Below, one piece after another: positions 26,707 through 35,673 of a stretch of DNA of 39,228 nt (positions are counted from its first letter, which is position 1; each line of letters starts with the position of its first letter). Position numbers and translations under genes: made by a program. A model generated the notes under the pieces. It did no database searches. It saw only the letters and a program-made list of their open reading frames with translations, and was not told the origin of the DNA. This DNA comes from Clostridiales bacterium DTU024 (GTDB lineage Bacteria; Bacillota; Clostridia; Christensenellales; Aristaeellaceae), in the NCBI GenBank assembly GCA_001513425.1, contig LFTR01000051.1:9056-48283 (forward strand), read 5' to 3'.

Positions 26707-28128
26707 ATGAAGCACTTTGATTTGGTGGTTATCGGGTCCGGCGCAGGACTGCTGGTGCTGGATGCGGCTTTGCAAAAGGGCCTTGAGTGTGCGCTGATTG
26801 AAAAGGACGCTATAGGCGGTACCTGCCTCAACCGCGGTTGTATCCCCTCCAAGATCCTGACATACCCGGCGGATCTGCTGTGTCAGATACGCCGTGCGGA
26901 GTCGGTGGGCATCTCAGTATCTTCACTCCGGGTGGATTGGCAAAAGATCAAGGGGCGCGTGCGCGAGCGGCAGGGAGACGGCGCAGAAATGCTGGCGCAG
27001 TATGAAAAGATGCCCAACTTTACCCTCTACGCGGGCAGTGGGCAATTTGTCGGTGATAAAATGCTGCGCGTGCAGCTCAGCGCGGGAGGCTGGTCTGAAA
27101 ACCTGACGGGGGACAATATTGTTGTCGCGGCGGGCGCCCGAACCTTCGTGCCGCCCATCGAAAACCTGAAAGAGACGGGCTATGTTTCCTATGAGTCCTT
27201 CTTTGGCGATGGCTTCCCGGATAAGCCTTACGACAGCGTCATAATCGTGGGCGGCGGTGTTATCGGCGCCGAATTTTCACACATCTTTTCCGCCTTTGGG
27301 GGCCATGTTACCTTGGTGGGGCGCGCTTCGCGGTACCTAAAGCATGAGGATGAGGACATCAACGCCCAGCTGGAAGAGAGTTTTCGTGCCTGCGGGATCG
27401 AGGTTTTCACCAGTCATGAGGCTCTGCGGGCGGAAAAGACCGCAAGCGGGAAACGCCTGTACATGCGCAGCCTTCTGAGCGGCGAAACGCTGGTCAAGGA
27501 AGCGCAGGAGATATTTGTCGCCGCCGGTTCCCTGTCCAATGCCGATACGCTGTCGCCTGAGGAAACGATGCTGGAAACGGATGACAGAGGGTATATCCCC
27601 GTCAATGAATTTATGGAGACCAACCGGCCCGGCATCTATGCCTTGGGCGATATCGCGGGCAAATACCAGTTCCGTCACAGCGCCAATTACGAGGCGGAGA
27701 CTCTGGCGCATAACCTGTATGACGCGCGCGCGGAGCGCCGGAAAGCGGACTACCGCGCCATTCCTTGGGCGGTGTTTTCCGAGCCGCAGATCGGGCATGT
27801 GGGCCTCACGGAGAGACAGGCCCGCGTCCTGTATCCCAAGGTTTATGTCGGCCGCAAGCGCTATTCCTCCATAGCCATGGGATGGGCGATGGGGTATGAC
27901 CCCGGGGACAAGCAAGGCGGGATGTTCAAAATTATCGTCGACGAAAAACGCCGCATCCTGGGCGCGCACGCGGTCGGCTATCAGGCATCCAGCCTGGTGC
28001 AGCCCTTTGCGTATCTTATGAACGCCGGGGACGGGACGTACGACCCCATCCTGCGCTCCATGGTTATCCACCCTGCCATAAGCGAACTGGGTGCCTGGTG
28101 CATAGACAATATCAAGTGGGAAGAATAA
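26707..28128 (+). CDS. Dihydrolipoyl dehydrogenase-like pyridine nucleotide-disulfide oxidoreductase
   Basis: Start at 26707 (MKHFDLVVIGSGAG) after GGGAG, in agreement with the promoter; redox motif GGTCLNRGCIPSK, VIIVGGGVIGAEF, C-terminal IHPAISEL. Longer track ORF 26500 is not supported. Confidence 0.88.
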   Translation: MKHFDLVVIGSGAGLLVLDAALQKGLECALIEKDAIGGTCLNRGCIPSKILTYPADLLCQIRRAESVGISVSSLRVDWQKIKGRVRERQGDGAEMLAQYEKMPNFTLYAGSGQFVGDKMLRVQLSAGGWSENLTGDNIVVAAGARTFVPPIENLKETGYVSYESFFGDGFPDKPYDSVIIVGGGVIGAEFSHIFSAFGGHVTLVGRASRYLKHEDEDINAQLEESFRACGIEVFTSHEALRAEKTASGKRLYMRSLLSGETLVKEAQEIFVAAGSLSNADTLSPEETMLETDDRGYIPVNEFMETNRPGIYALGDIAGKYQFRHSANYEAETLAHNLYDARAERRKADYRAIPWAVFSEPQIGHVGLTERQARVLYPKVYVGRKRYSSIAMGWAMGYDPGDKQGGMFKIIVDEKRRILGAHAVGYQASSLVQPFAYLMNAGDGTYDPILRSMVIHPAISELGAWCIDNIKWEE

Positions 28129-28134
28129 GGTGAA

Positions 28135-29541
28135 TTATCTGATCACGCTGCCGATATGGTCGATGATGCTCCCGTCGCGGTACTCAACGTCCGCCACCAC
28201 GCGTCCCATGGGGCGGTTATGCGCTGGCGTGCCCGTATAGCTTTCGGCCATTTGTTTAAGCTCTTCAATTTCATATAGCGGCAGACCGCTTGCTTTCAGG
28301 CTGTCCTTCAGCTGCGTATTGGCAGGGTTGACCGCCACGCCGCGCTGCGTAACCAATACATCCACGGTGCTGCCCGGGGTGGAAACGCACAGGACCTTGT
28401 CCACCACGATGGGCAGGCGCGCGCGGTAAAGCGGCGCCACGATCATGGAAAGCTTGGCGCCCGCGGCGGTGTCACTGTGCCCGCCGGAGCCGCCGGTGAT
28501 ATACCCTCCAGAATCGGTGTGCACGTTGACGTTGAACCCCGTGTCGATCTGCGTGGCGCCCAGCACCACCACATCCAAAGAGTCCACCAGCGCGGATTTG
28601 GCCAGAGGGCTGGCGTACCTGACGGCGGATACTTCGTGGTGGAGGGGGTTTGCCTTGATGGACTCAACGGCTTGCAGGTCGAAGCACTGCACGTCCATCA
28701 AACGCTTAAAGTACCCTTCCTTCAGCATATCCACAAGGTACCCCGTGATGCCGCCCAACCCAAAGGATCCCGTGATGCCCAAATCCTTCATGAGGGGTTT
28801 TAAATACTGTGTGACCGCAAGCGATGCGCCGCCCGCGCCCGTCTGGAAGGAAAAGCCTTCCTTAAGCAGGCCGCTAAACTGGATCACCCGGCTTGCGTAC
28901 CTTGCGATAGTCAACGCGACGGGGTCACGCGTCATGCGCGTTGTGCCCGATACGATGCCCTTGGGGTCTCCGATCGAGTCCACTTTAACGACAAAGTCCA
29001 CATCCGTTTCCTCAATGGAAGCGGGGGTGAGGGGATAGTCTGTCAGAAAATCGGTCAGGATGACCACCTTGTCGGCGAACCGGCTGTCCGGAATGGCGTA
29101 GCCCAGGGAGCCGCATGCGGCGGGCCCATCCACGCCGTTGGCGTTACCCATTTTATCGGCCGCGGGCGCCGCGATGAACGCCACATCGATGTGTACCCTC
29201 CCGGACGTGATAGCGGCGGGTCTGCCGCCGTGCGAGCGGAAAACAACGGGCCTTGGCATAACACCTTCGGATATTGATTTGGCAATGTACCCGTTCATAT
29301 AGTCTGTTTCGATGCCCGTCACAACGCCGGATCTGATATGGTCAACCAGCGGCGCGTGGCAATCAAACAGGGACGAAGCCTGCACGGTCAAATCGCGGAT
29401 GCCTTGCGCGGCGATCTCCGCCATAACCATATTGAGGACATAATCCCCATTCCTTAAATGATGGTGGAAGGATACCGTCATGCCGTCCCTGAGCCCCGCC
29501 AAGCGGATGGCTTCTCCCAACGTTGAGGTCATCTTATTCAT
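28135..29541 (-). CDS. citF: Citrate lyase alpha subunit (citrate-ACP transferase)
   Basis: 468 aa; DGMTVSFHHHLRNGDYVLNMVM, DCHAPLVDHIRSGVVTGI, LDVVVLGATQIDTGFNVNV. Confidence 0.95.
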   Translation of the reverse strand: MNKMTSTLGEAIRLAGLRDGMTVSFHHHLRNGDYVLNMVMAEIAAQGIRDLTVQASSLFDCHAPLVDHIRSGVVTGIETDYMNGYIAKSISEGVMPRPVVFRSHGGRPAAITSGRVHIDVAFIAAPAADKMGNANGVDGPAACGSLGYAIPDSRFADKVVILTDFLTDYPLTPASIEETDVDFVVKVDSIGDPKGIVSGTTRMTRDPVALTIARYASRVIQFSGLLKEGFSFQTGAGGASLAVTQYLKPLMKDLGITGSFGLGGITGYLVDMLKEGYFKRLMDVQCFDLQAVESIKANPLHHEVSAVRYASPLAKSALVDSLDVVVLGATQIDTGFNVNVHTDSGGYITGGSGGHSDTAAGAKLSMIVAPLYRARLPIVVDKVLCVSTPGSTVDVLVTQRGVAVNPANTQLKDSLKASGLPLYEIEELKQMAESYTGTPAHNRPMGRVVADVEYRDGSIIDHIGSVIR

Positions 29542-30415
29542 GTTTGGCCCCTCCTAATCCCAACGCCCGGGCGGCTTCCAGTACGCGGCGCGCCCTGTCG
29601 ACGATGGGTTTGTCCACCATTTTGCCGTGCAGCGAAATCGCGCCCTTCCCCAAACGCTTGGCTTCCTCAATGACCGCCATTACTTCTCGGGCATAGTCGA
29701 TATCCTTGAGGGACGGGCTGAACACTTCGTTAATGATGGATACGTGGCGGGGCGAAATGGCGGACTTGCCGGTAAAACCCAGCGCGCGCGCAAACTGAGC
29801 GTCTTCTGCCATCCCGTCATCATCGTTGACGTCGGTAAAGGGCGTGTCATAAACGTCCACCCCGGCAGCGCGGGCGGCCATAACGATCTGTCCGCGGGCG
29901 TAAAAAATCTCTTGGGAGGATTTGGAGCGGATGGCCTGCAGGTCGCTTGTCAGGTCCTCCGCGCCCAGGAAAAGCGCTTTGACGCGTTTGTCTGCTTTGG
30001 CTATGGCGTAGGCGTTCAGAACGCCCTCCGCCGTTTCCAGAAGGGGCATCAGCCCAACGGCACCGGGTTCCTGGCCGTTGGCGCCCTCGATCTGAGTCAT
30101 CATGGCGGCAATCGACCTAATGTCATCAGCGCCTGATACTTTGGTCGGCATGATCAGCGAGGGGTTCAGGGGAACCATATTTTCCAGATCCGCCCGCGTA
30201 TATCCGGAGTCCAGCGGGTTGACACGCACGATGATTTCGGTACCCTTAAACTTAAGCGCTGATATGGCGTTGCGCACCAGGATGCGTGCCGCGTCTTTTT
30301 CGGAGGGCGAAACCGCATCCTCCAGATCCAAAATAACGGCATCCGCTTGATGGATGTCCGCGTTAAGCAGCATTGCCGGGCTGTTGCCGGGGATAAAAAG
30401 CATGCTTCTTCTCAT
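29534..30415 (-). CDS. citE: Citrate lyase beta subunit (citryl-ACP lyase)
   Basis: 293 aa; RRSMLFIPGNSPAMLLNADIHQADAVILDLEDAVSPSEKDAAR; overlaps citF by 8 nt. Confidence 0.95.
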   Translation of the reverse strand: MRRSMLFIPGNSPAMLLNADIHQADAVILDLEDAVSPSEKDAARILVRNAISALKFKGTEIIVRVNPLDSGYTRADLENMVPLNPSLIMPTKVSGADDIRSIAAMMTQIEGANGQEPGAVGLMPLLETAEGVLNAYAIAKADKRVKALFLGAEDLTSDLQAIRSKSSQEIFYARGQIVMAARAAGVDVYDTPFTDVNDDDGMAEDAQFARALGFTGKSAISPRHVSIINEVFSPSLKDIDYAREVMAVIEEAKRLGKGAISLHGKMVDKPIVDRARRVLEAARALGLGGAKHE

Positions 30416-30684
30416 TTTTGCGCCTCCATTGCGCGGCGCAGCGCTGTTTCCACGCGGGCCTTGATGGTGCAGTCCAGCGCGCCGCGATCCTCAAGACGTA
30501 TGGCGGCATCGGTCACATGCATTATCTCCGCCACGTCCGTGACGGCCTTCAATATCTGCGGGCCAAACTGCTCCAGCACGATGGATTCAACATCCACCTG
30601 CACGCTGCCGCCGCCCGGAGAAACGGCTACCAACACATCATTTGATTCCAATGTGCCCGCAACCGCGTTCCTTAGGATCTTCAT
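30412..30684 (-). CDS. citD: Citrate lyase acyl carrier protein (gamma subunit)
   Basis: Start at 30684 (MKILRNAVAGTLESNDVLVAVSPGGGSVQVDVESIVLEQFG...); 4-nt overlap with citE. Confidence 0.92.
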   Translation of the reverse strand: MKILRNAVAGTLESNDVLVAVSPGGGSVQVDVESIVLEQFGPQILKAVTDVAEIMHVTDAAIRLEDRGALDCTIKARVETALRRAMEAQK

Positions 30685-30805
30685 CTTCCGCCTCCTTAAT
30701 ATATATAAAACCTGAGTCATGAAGCTGCCTAATATTATAGCCCAATGCAGGTGTTTGCGCAACCGCGCCGCGCCTTGCTATAATGCGTGGGAAAGGCGGT
30801 AGCAT

Positions 30806-31699
30806 ATGGACAAATGTACCTTGTGCCCGAGGGATTGCGGTGCCAAGAGGGCAGAAGAAACCGGCTTGGGCTATTGCGGTATGGGCACCCTGGCTACGGT
30901 CGCCCGCGCCGCGCCGCATTTCTGGGAGGAACCGTGCGTGTCGGGCACATACGGCTGCGGGGCCGTGTTCTTTGCCGGCTGCACGCTGCACTGTACCTAT
31001 TGCCAGAACATGGCGATCAGCCGGCAAAATCAAGGGAAAAGGGTATCTGCCCGCGAACTGGCGGACATCTTCATGCGCTTGGAGGATGAAAATGTCCACG
31101 CCCTTGAATTGGTAACCGGGACGCAGTTCATCCCCGCCATTTTGGACGCGCTGTCGCTGTATCGGCCCCGCTTGCCGCTTGTCTGGAACACTTCAGGTTA
31201 TGAAACGGTGGCGTCCCTGAGGCGCCTGGAGGGACTCGTTGACGTCTATTTGCCGGATCTGAAACATGTGTCATCCCGTTTGTCCGCGGTTTGCGCCGGC
31301 GCGCCGGATTACTTTCGCTGCGCAGGCCCCGCACTGGAAGAGATGTGCCGACAGATCGGTCCCGCGCAGTATGATGCGGAAGGCATCATGACACGCGGCA
31401 CCCTTGTGCGTCACCTGGTACTGCCGGGCTGTACGGGAGACAGCCTCAAAGTGCTCGATTTTATCCACGACCATTTGCCCGGCGGCACACCGATTTCGCT
31501 GATGCGCCAATACACGCCGCAGCCCCACTGCACCAAACCGCCCTTTGACAGGCGCGTCAGGGATAAGGAGTATGCCCGTGTGCTTGATTATGCGGCGGAG
31601 CTGGGGCTGGAAGGATACATGCAGGACAAACATGCTGCTGACAGTGCCTTCATTCCGCCTTTTGACCTGACGGGCATGCATGCTCAGCCTGACAAGTGA
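30806..31699 (+). CDS. Radical SAM protein, PflX-like (putative pyruvate formate-lyase activating enzyme family)
   Basis: 297 aa; CTLCPRDCGAKR N-terminal Cys cluster and FAGCTLHCTYCQN (CxxxCxxC). Confidence 0.88.
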   Translation: MDKCTLCPRDCGAKRAEETGLGYCGMGTLATVARAAPHFWEEPCVSGTYGCGAVFFAGCTLHCTYCQNMAISRQNQGKRVSARELADIFMRLEDENVHALELVTGTQFIPAILDALSLYRPRLPLVWNTSGYETVASLRRLEGLVDVYLPDLKHVSSRLSAVCAGAPDYFRCAGPALEEMCRQIGPAQYDAEGIMTRGTLVRHLVLPGCTGDSLKVLDFIHDHLPGGTPISLMRQYTPQPHCTKPPFDRRVRDKEYARVLDYAAELGLEGYMQDKHAADSAFIPPFDLTGMHAQPDK

Positions 31700-31715
31700 G
31701 AGCGCGCAGCGGAAC

Positions 31716-31742
31716 AAAAAAAGAGCCCGGGGGCTCTTTTTT
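31716..31742. terminator. Bidirectional rho-independent terminator
   Basis: AAAAAAAGAGCCCGGGGGCTCTTTTTT between convergent genes. Confidence 0.9.
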
Positions 31743-31765
31743 ATGTCAATTGCACACATTGCCGT

Positions 31766-32380
31766 TTACATCGATCTTTTGCCCGCGCGCCAGATGCGCT
31801 TGATGATTTTGGCAATGAAGTTGATACCGATAACGAAAATAACAATGCGCAGGAGGGGAGCGGCGCCCGGCAGCACGGTCATCATGACGGCGGCGATGGC
31901 GAGGGCGGCCCCGGTGGTGCCCACGATGGGCAGCACCAACCCAAGGATCACCAGGGCCAGGGCTATCGCACCCACGGCGGGCACGAGGCTGATGGCGAAG
32001 ATAGCGGCCATGACGCCAAAGATGGCTTTAAGCACGCTGCCCGGTGTAATCGGGCCAAAGGGCCGACTCTGCTTAACATATGCGCCTTGCCCTGTGCCGC
32101 GGCGCGTGCCGCCATGCGTTTCTGCTTCCCCTGCCGTATCAAAGTCCTTGGGGGGGATCGCGCTGGAAGGCATGGGCGCATCGATACCGCCATAACGCAC
32201 GGCCATTTTGCGGGGCGAATCCATCAAGAGGATGAGTTCATCCTCCGTCAGCCCCTCACGGATCTTGCGCAACTCCATATCATAGCGGATATCTTTTATG
32301 ATCTGCGCCCGCTTATCTTCGGGCAAATTGCGCAAATGCCATTCCACCATGGCAAGATAGCGTTTCATGTTGTTTTCCAT
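31766..32380 (-). CDS. HAAS-domain (DUF1700-like) membrane protein
   Basis: MENNMKRYLAMVEWHLRNLPEDKRAQIIKDIRYDMELRKIREGLTEDELILLMDSPRKMAVRYGG followed by hydrophobic segments; second ATG (32380) best spaced from GAGGAGG. Track start is 32386. Confidence 0.75.
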   Translation of the reverse strand: MENNMKRYLAMVEWHLRNLPEDKRAQIIKDIRYDMELRKIREGLTEDELILLMDSPRKMAVRYGGIDAPMPSSAIPPKDFDTAGEAETHGGTRRGTGQGAYVKQSRPFGPITPGSVLKAIFGVMAAIFAISLVPAVGAIALALVILGLVLPIVGTTGAALAIAAVMMTVLPGAAPLLRIVIFVIGINFIAKIIKRIWRAGKRSM

Positions 32381-32521
32381 GTGCATCCTCCTCTAATCCG
32401 AAAGCGGGATCTCTTCCGCTTCTGATAATAGCATAACAACGATAACTTAAGCAGAACTAAATAAAAGATTAGAATTGCATTAATTTGGGCGCCACTTTTG
32501 TGTTTTGTGTGTCCAAACGGC

Positions 32522-32551
32522 TTGCAAAGGGGCAAACGGAGAGGGTATAAT
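32522..32551 (+). promoter_or_regulatory. Putative promoter of the cggR-pgk-tpiA-gpmI operon
   Basis: TTGCAA-N18-TATAAT, about 57 nt upstream of cggR. Confidence 0.65.
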
Positions 32552-32607
32552 CCAAACGAGGGCGTTTTTTCGCCCAGTGGGCTGATTTTCTGCCTAAAGG
32601 AGGAAGG

Positions 32608-33663
32608 ATGCACGATTTTTCTTGGACACTGCTGACGCGCTTGGGGCCCAAGCAGATGGAGGAGATCGGCCGCAGGGCACTGCTAATGGAGCGCATCGAT
32701 GTGCGCGAACCCATCGGAAGGCGTGCTGTGGCTTCGGAAGCAGGGTTGTCGGAAAGGGATGTGCGCGCTGCCGCGGAAGCGCTGCGCGAACAGGGCTTTA
32801 TCAAGCTCACCGCTTCCGGCATGACGCTTACCCGCGCCGGGCGCAGTGTGATGCCCGAAGTGCGTGCGCTGTGCCGCATGGTGACGGATCTGGGAGACTT
32901 GGAGCAGCAGCTGATCGACGGCCTTGGCCTAGACCGCGTGATCGTGGTGCCGGGAGACGTTGACGAGCATCCGGACACCCTCAAGGATATTGGCCGCGCC
33001 GCCGCCAACCGCTTAAAGCGGCTGCTGAGCCCGGATATGGTAATCGCCATTGCGGGCGGCGGCACCATGTATGAGGTGGCTAAGGCAATGACGCCCGGCG
33101 TCCCCAATATCATGGTGGTGCCTGCACGCGGCGGTATCGGCATTGCCGCGGCGACACAGGCGGATACGGTCGCGGGGGATCTGGCACAGCGCATGGGGGC
33201 GGATTGCCGCCTGATGCATCTGCCTGACGGTGTCACCACCATCGCCATGAACGAGCTGCTTAAGCTCCCTACGGTGCGCGAGGCGCTGGAATACATGCGC
33301 CGGGCGGACATCATCATCTTTGGCATCGGCCGCGCGGACAACATGGCCAGGCGCCGCGGGCTGGAAGCGCCGCAGATGGAAACGCTGCTTAAACTGGGCG
33401 CCGTGGGGGAATCGCTGGGCGATTTCTTCGATCTGCAAGGTCGCCTGGTTTACCGCAGCCCGTCGGTCAGCGCGGAACTGCAGACGCATCGTCCCGGCAG
33501 CCGCATGATGGCGGCGGCGGGCGGCCGCAGCAAGGCTGAGGCCATCTTGGCGGCGGTGCGGCACAATCCGCCGAACTCCCTGATAATCGACGAGGGCGCG
33601 GCGCGGGGAATTTTAAGCATTCTGCCGCAATCGGCGCGGAAAAACATCAAGTCAAAGGAATAA
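32608..33663 (+). CDS. cggR: Central glycolytic genes regulator (SorC family)
   Basis: 351 aa; N-terminal wHTH ([39 protein letters not shown]), sugar-binding domain; strong RBS AAGGAGGAAGG; immediately upstream of pgk. Confidence 0.92.
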   Translation: MHDFSWTLLTRLGPKQMEEIGRRALLMERIDVREPIGRRAVASEAGLSERDVRAAAEALREQGFIKLTASGMTLTRAGRSVMPEVRALCRMVTDLGDLEQQLIDGLGLDRVIVVPGDVDEHPDTLKDIGRAAANRLKRLLSPDMVIAIAGGGTMYEVAKAMTPGVPNIMVVPARGGIGIAAATQADTVAGDLAQRMGADCRLMHLPDGVTTIAMNELLKLPTVREALEYMRRADIIIFGIGRADNMARRRGLEAPQMETLLKLGAVGESLGDFFDLQGRLVYRSPSVSAELQTHRPGSRMMAAAGGRSKAEAILAAVRHNPPNSLIIDEGAARGILSILPQSARKNIKSKE

Positions 33664-33689
33664 TTCGCCAAAAAAAGGAGATATCAATC

Positions 33690-34874
33690 ATGAACAAGAA
33701 AACCATTCGGGATATCAATGTGGAAGGCCGGCGTGTGTTGGTGCGCGTGGATTTTAACGTACCCATGGACGGTACCTTTATCACCGATGAAAACCGCATC
33801 GTAGGGGCTTTGCCCACCATCGAGTACCTTTTGGAGCGCGGCGCCAAAGTGGTGCTGTGCAGCCATATGGGTCGCCCCAAGGGCGAAGTCAACATGAAAT
33901 ACTCTCTGGCACCGGTTGCCAAGCGTTTGGGCGAACTAATCAATAAGGAAGTCAGGATGGCGAAGGACGTGGTGGGCGAAGATGCCCGGCGCGTGGTCGG
34001 CAGCCTCAAGAACGGCGAAGTTGCGCTGTTGGAAAACCTGCGTTTCCACAAGGAAGAAGAAAAAAACGACGAAGGCTTCGCTAAGAAACTCGCGTCCTTT
34101 GGCGATATCTACGTCAACGATGCCTTTGGCACGGCGCATCGCGCGCACGCGTCTACGGAGGGCGTAACGCATTTTATGCCCGTCGCCGTTTCCGGTTTTC
34201 TGATTGAAAAGGAGCTCAAGTTCCTGGGCGACGCCGTTAATAACCCGGAGCGCCCGTTTGTGGCTATCTTGGGCGGCGCGAAGGTCAGCGACAAGATCAA
34301 TGTCATCAATAACCTGCTGGATAAGGTAGACGTCCTCATTATCGGCGGTGGCATGGCCTACACGTTCATCAAGGCGCAGGGAGGCCATATCGGGGGATCC
34401 CTTCTGGAAGCAGACAAAATGGAACTGGCACTTGAGCTTCTGGAAAAAGCAAAGGCGAAGAATGTCAAATTGCTCCTGCCCCTTGATAACCTGATCGGTG
34501 ACAGTTTCAGCAACGACGCCAACCGCAAGGTCGTCAAGGCGGGCGAGATCCCGGATGGCTGGCAGGGCATGGACATCGGACCCATCACGCAGGGCCTGTT
34601 TGTGGAAGAAATCATGAAGGCCAACACCGTGGTATGGAACGGCCCCATGGGCGTGTTTGAATTCCCGAATTTTGCCGAGGGGACCCGCGCGGTGGCGGCT
34701 GCCATGGCCGATGCCTGCGCCACCACCATTGTGGGCGGCGGCGACAGCGCGGCAGCTGTTGTACAAATGGGCTTTGGCGAAAAAGTGAGTCACGTTTCTA
34801 CCGGCGGCGGCGCGTCGCTGGAGTTCCTGGAAGGCATTGAATTGCCCGGTGTAGCAGCGCTCAACGACAAATAA
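33690..34874 (+). CDS. pgk: Phosphoglycerate kinase
   Basis: 394 aa; [49 protein letters not shown]. Confidence 0.98.
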   Translation: MNKKTIRDINVEGRRVLVRVDFNVPMDGTFITDENRIVGALPTIEYLLERGAKVVLCSHMGRPKGEVNMKYSLAPVAKRLGELINKEVRMAKDVVGEDARRVVGSLKNGEVALLENLRFHKEEEKNDEGFAKKLASFGDIYVNDAFGTAHRAHASTEGVTHFMPVAVSGFLIEKELKFLGDAVNNPERPFVAILGGAKVSDKINVINNLLDKVDVLIIGGGMAYTFIKAQGGHIGGSLLEADKMELALELLEKAKAKNVKLLLPLDNLIGDSFSNDANRKVVKAGEIPDGWQGMDIGPITQGLFVEEIMKANTVVWNGPMGVFEFPNFAEGTRAVAAAMADACATTIVGGGDSAAAVVQMGFGEKVSHVSTGGGASLEFLEGIELPGVAALNDK

Positions 34875-34885
34875 CGGAGGAAAAT

Positions 34886-35638
34886 ATGCGTAAACCCATT
34901 ATTGCCGGAAACTGGAAAATGAACAAGACACCCGCGGAAGCGGCAGAACTTATAGCAGCCCTCAAACCCCTTGTGAAGGGTGCGGAGGCGCAGGTGATCG
35001 TTTGTGTCCCGGCTGTTGCCATCCCTTCCGCGGTCAAGGCGGCCAAGGGCAGCCGCATCAAGGTCGGCGCGCAGAACGTGCATTACGAAGCGTCCGGCGC
35101 GTTCACAGGCGAGATTTCTGCTCAGATGCTGGTGGAAGCAGGCGTCACCTATGCCATTGTAGGGCACAGCGAAAGGCGTCAGTACTTCGCGGAAACCGAT
35201 GCCACTGTCAATCTGCGCGCGCGCGCCGCGCTTAAAGCGGGGCTTATCCCCATTATCTGCGTGGGCGAAAAAAAGGAAGAGCGCGAGAACGGATATACCG
35301 ATATTCTGGTCACCTATCAGACGCTGATGGCGCTGCACGGCATGACGGAAGAGGAAGTAAAAAGTGTCATTATCGCTTATGAGCCCGTATGGGCTATTGG
35401 CACGGGGCTGACGGCAACCGATGAACAAGCCAATGAAACCATCGGCGTTATCAGAAAAGCCGTCGCTGAAAACTACGGTCGCCGCGCGGCCAATGCCGTG
35501 CGAATCCAGTACGGCGGCAGCATGAAGCCCAATAACGTCAAGGGTCTCATGGCGCAAAGCGAGATCGACGGCGGCCTCATCGGCGGCGCGTCGCTTTCCG
35601 CGGAGGATTTTGCCCGGATCGTCAATTTCCGGGAGTGA
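34886..35638 (+). CDS. tpiA: Triosephosphate isomerase
   Basis: 250 aa; MRKPIIAGNWKMNKT, VGHSERRQYFAET, AYEPVWAIGTG. Confidence 0.98.
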   Translation: MRKPIIAGNWKMNKTPAEAAELIAALKPLVKGAEAQVIVCVPAVAIPSAVKAAKGSRIKVGAQNVHYEASGAFTGEISAQMLVEAGVTYAIVGHSERRQYFAETDATVNLRARAALKAGLIPIICVGEKKEERENGYTDILVTYQTLMALHGMTEEEVKSVIIAYEPVWAIGTGLTATDEQANETIGVIRKAVAENYGRRAANAVRIQYGGSMKPNNVKGLMAQSEIDGGLIGGASLSAEDFARIVNFRE

Positions 35639-35673
35639 TGCCGCACATTCATTTAGTTGGTTAAGGAGACTTT

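Noticed and set aside
33936-34793. 285-aa minus-strand ORF opposite pgk
   Set aside because: Shadow frame of pgk.
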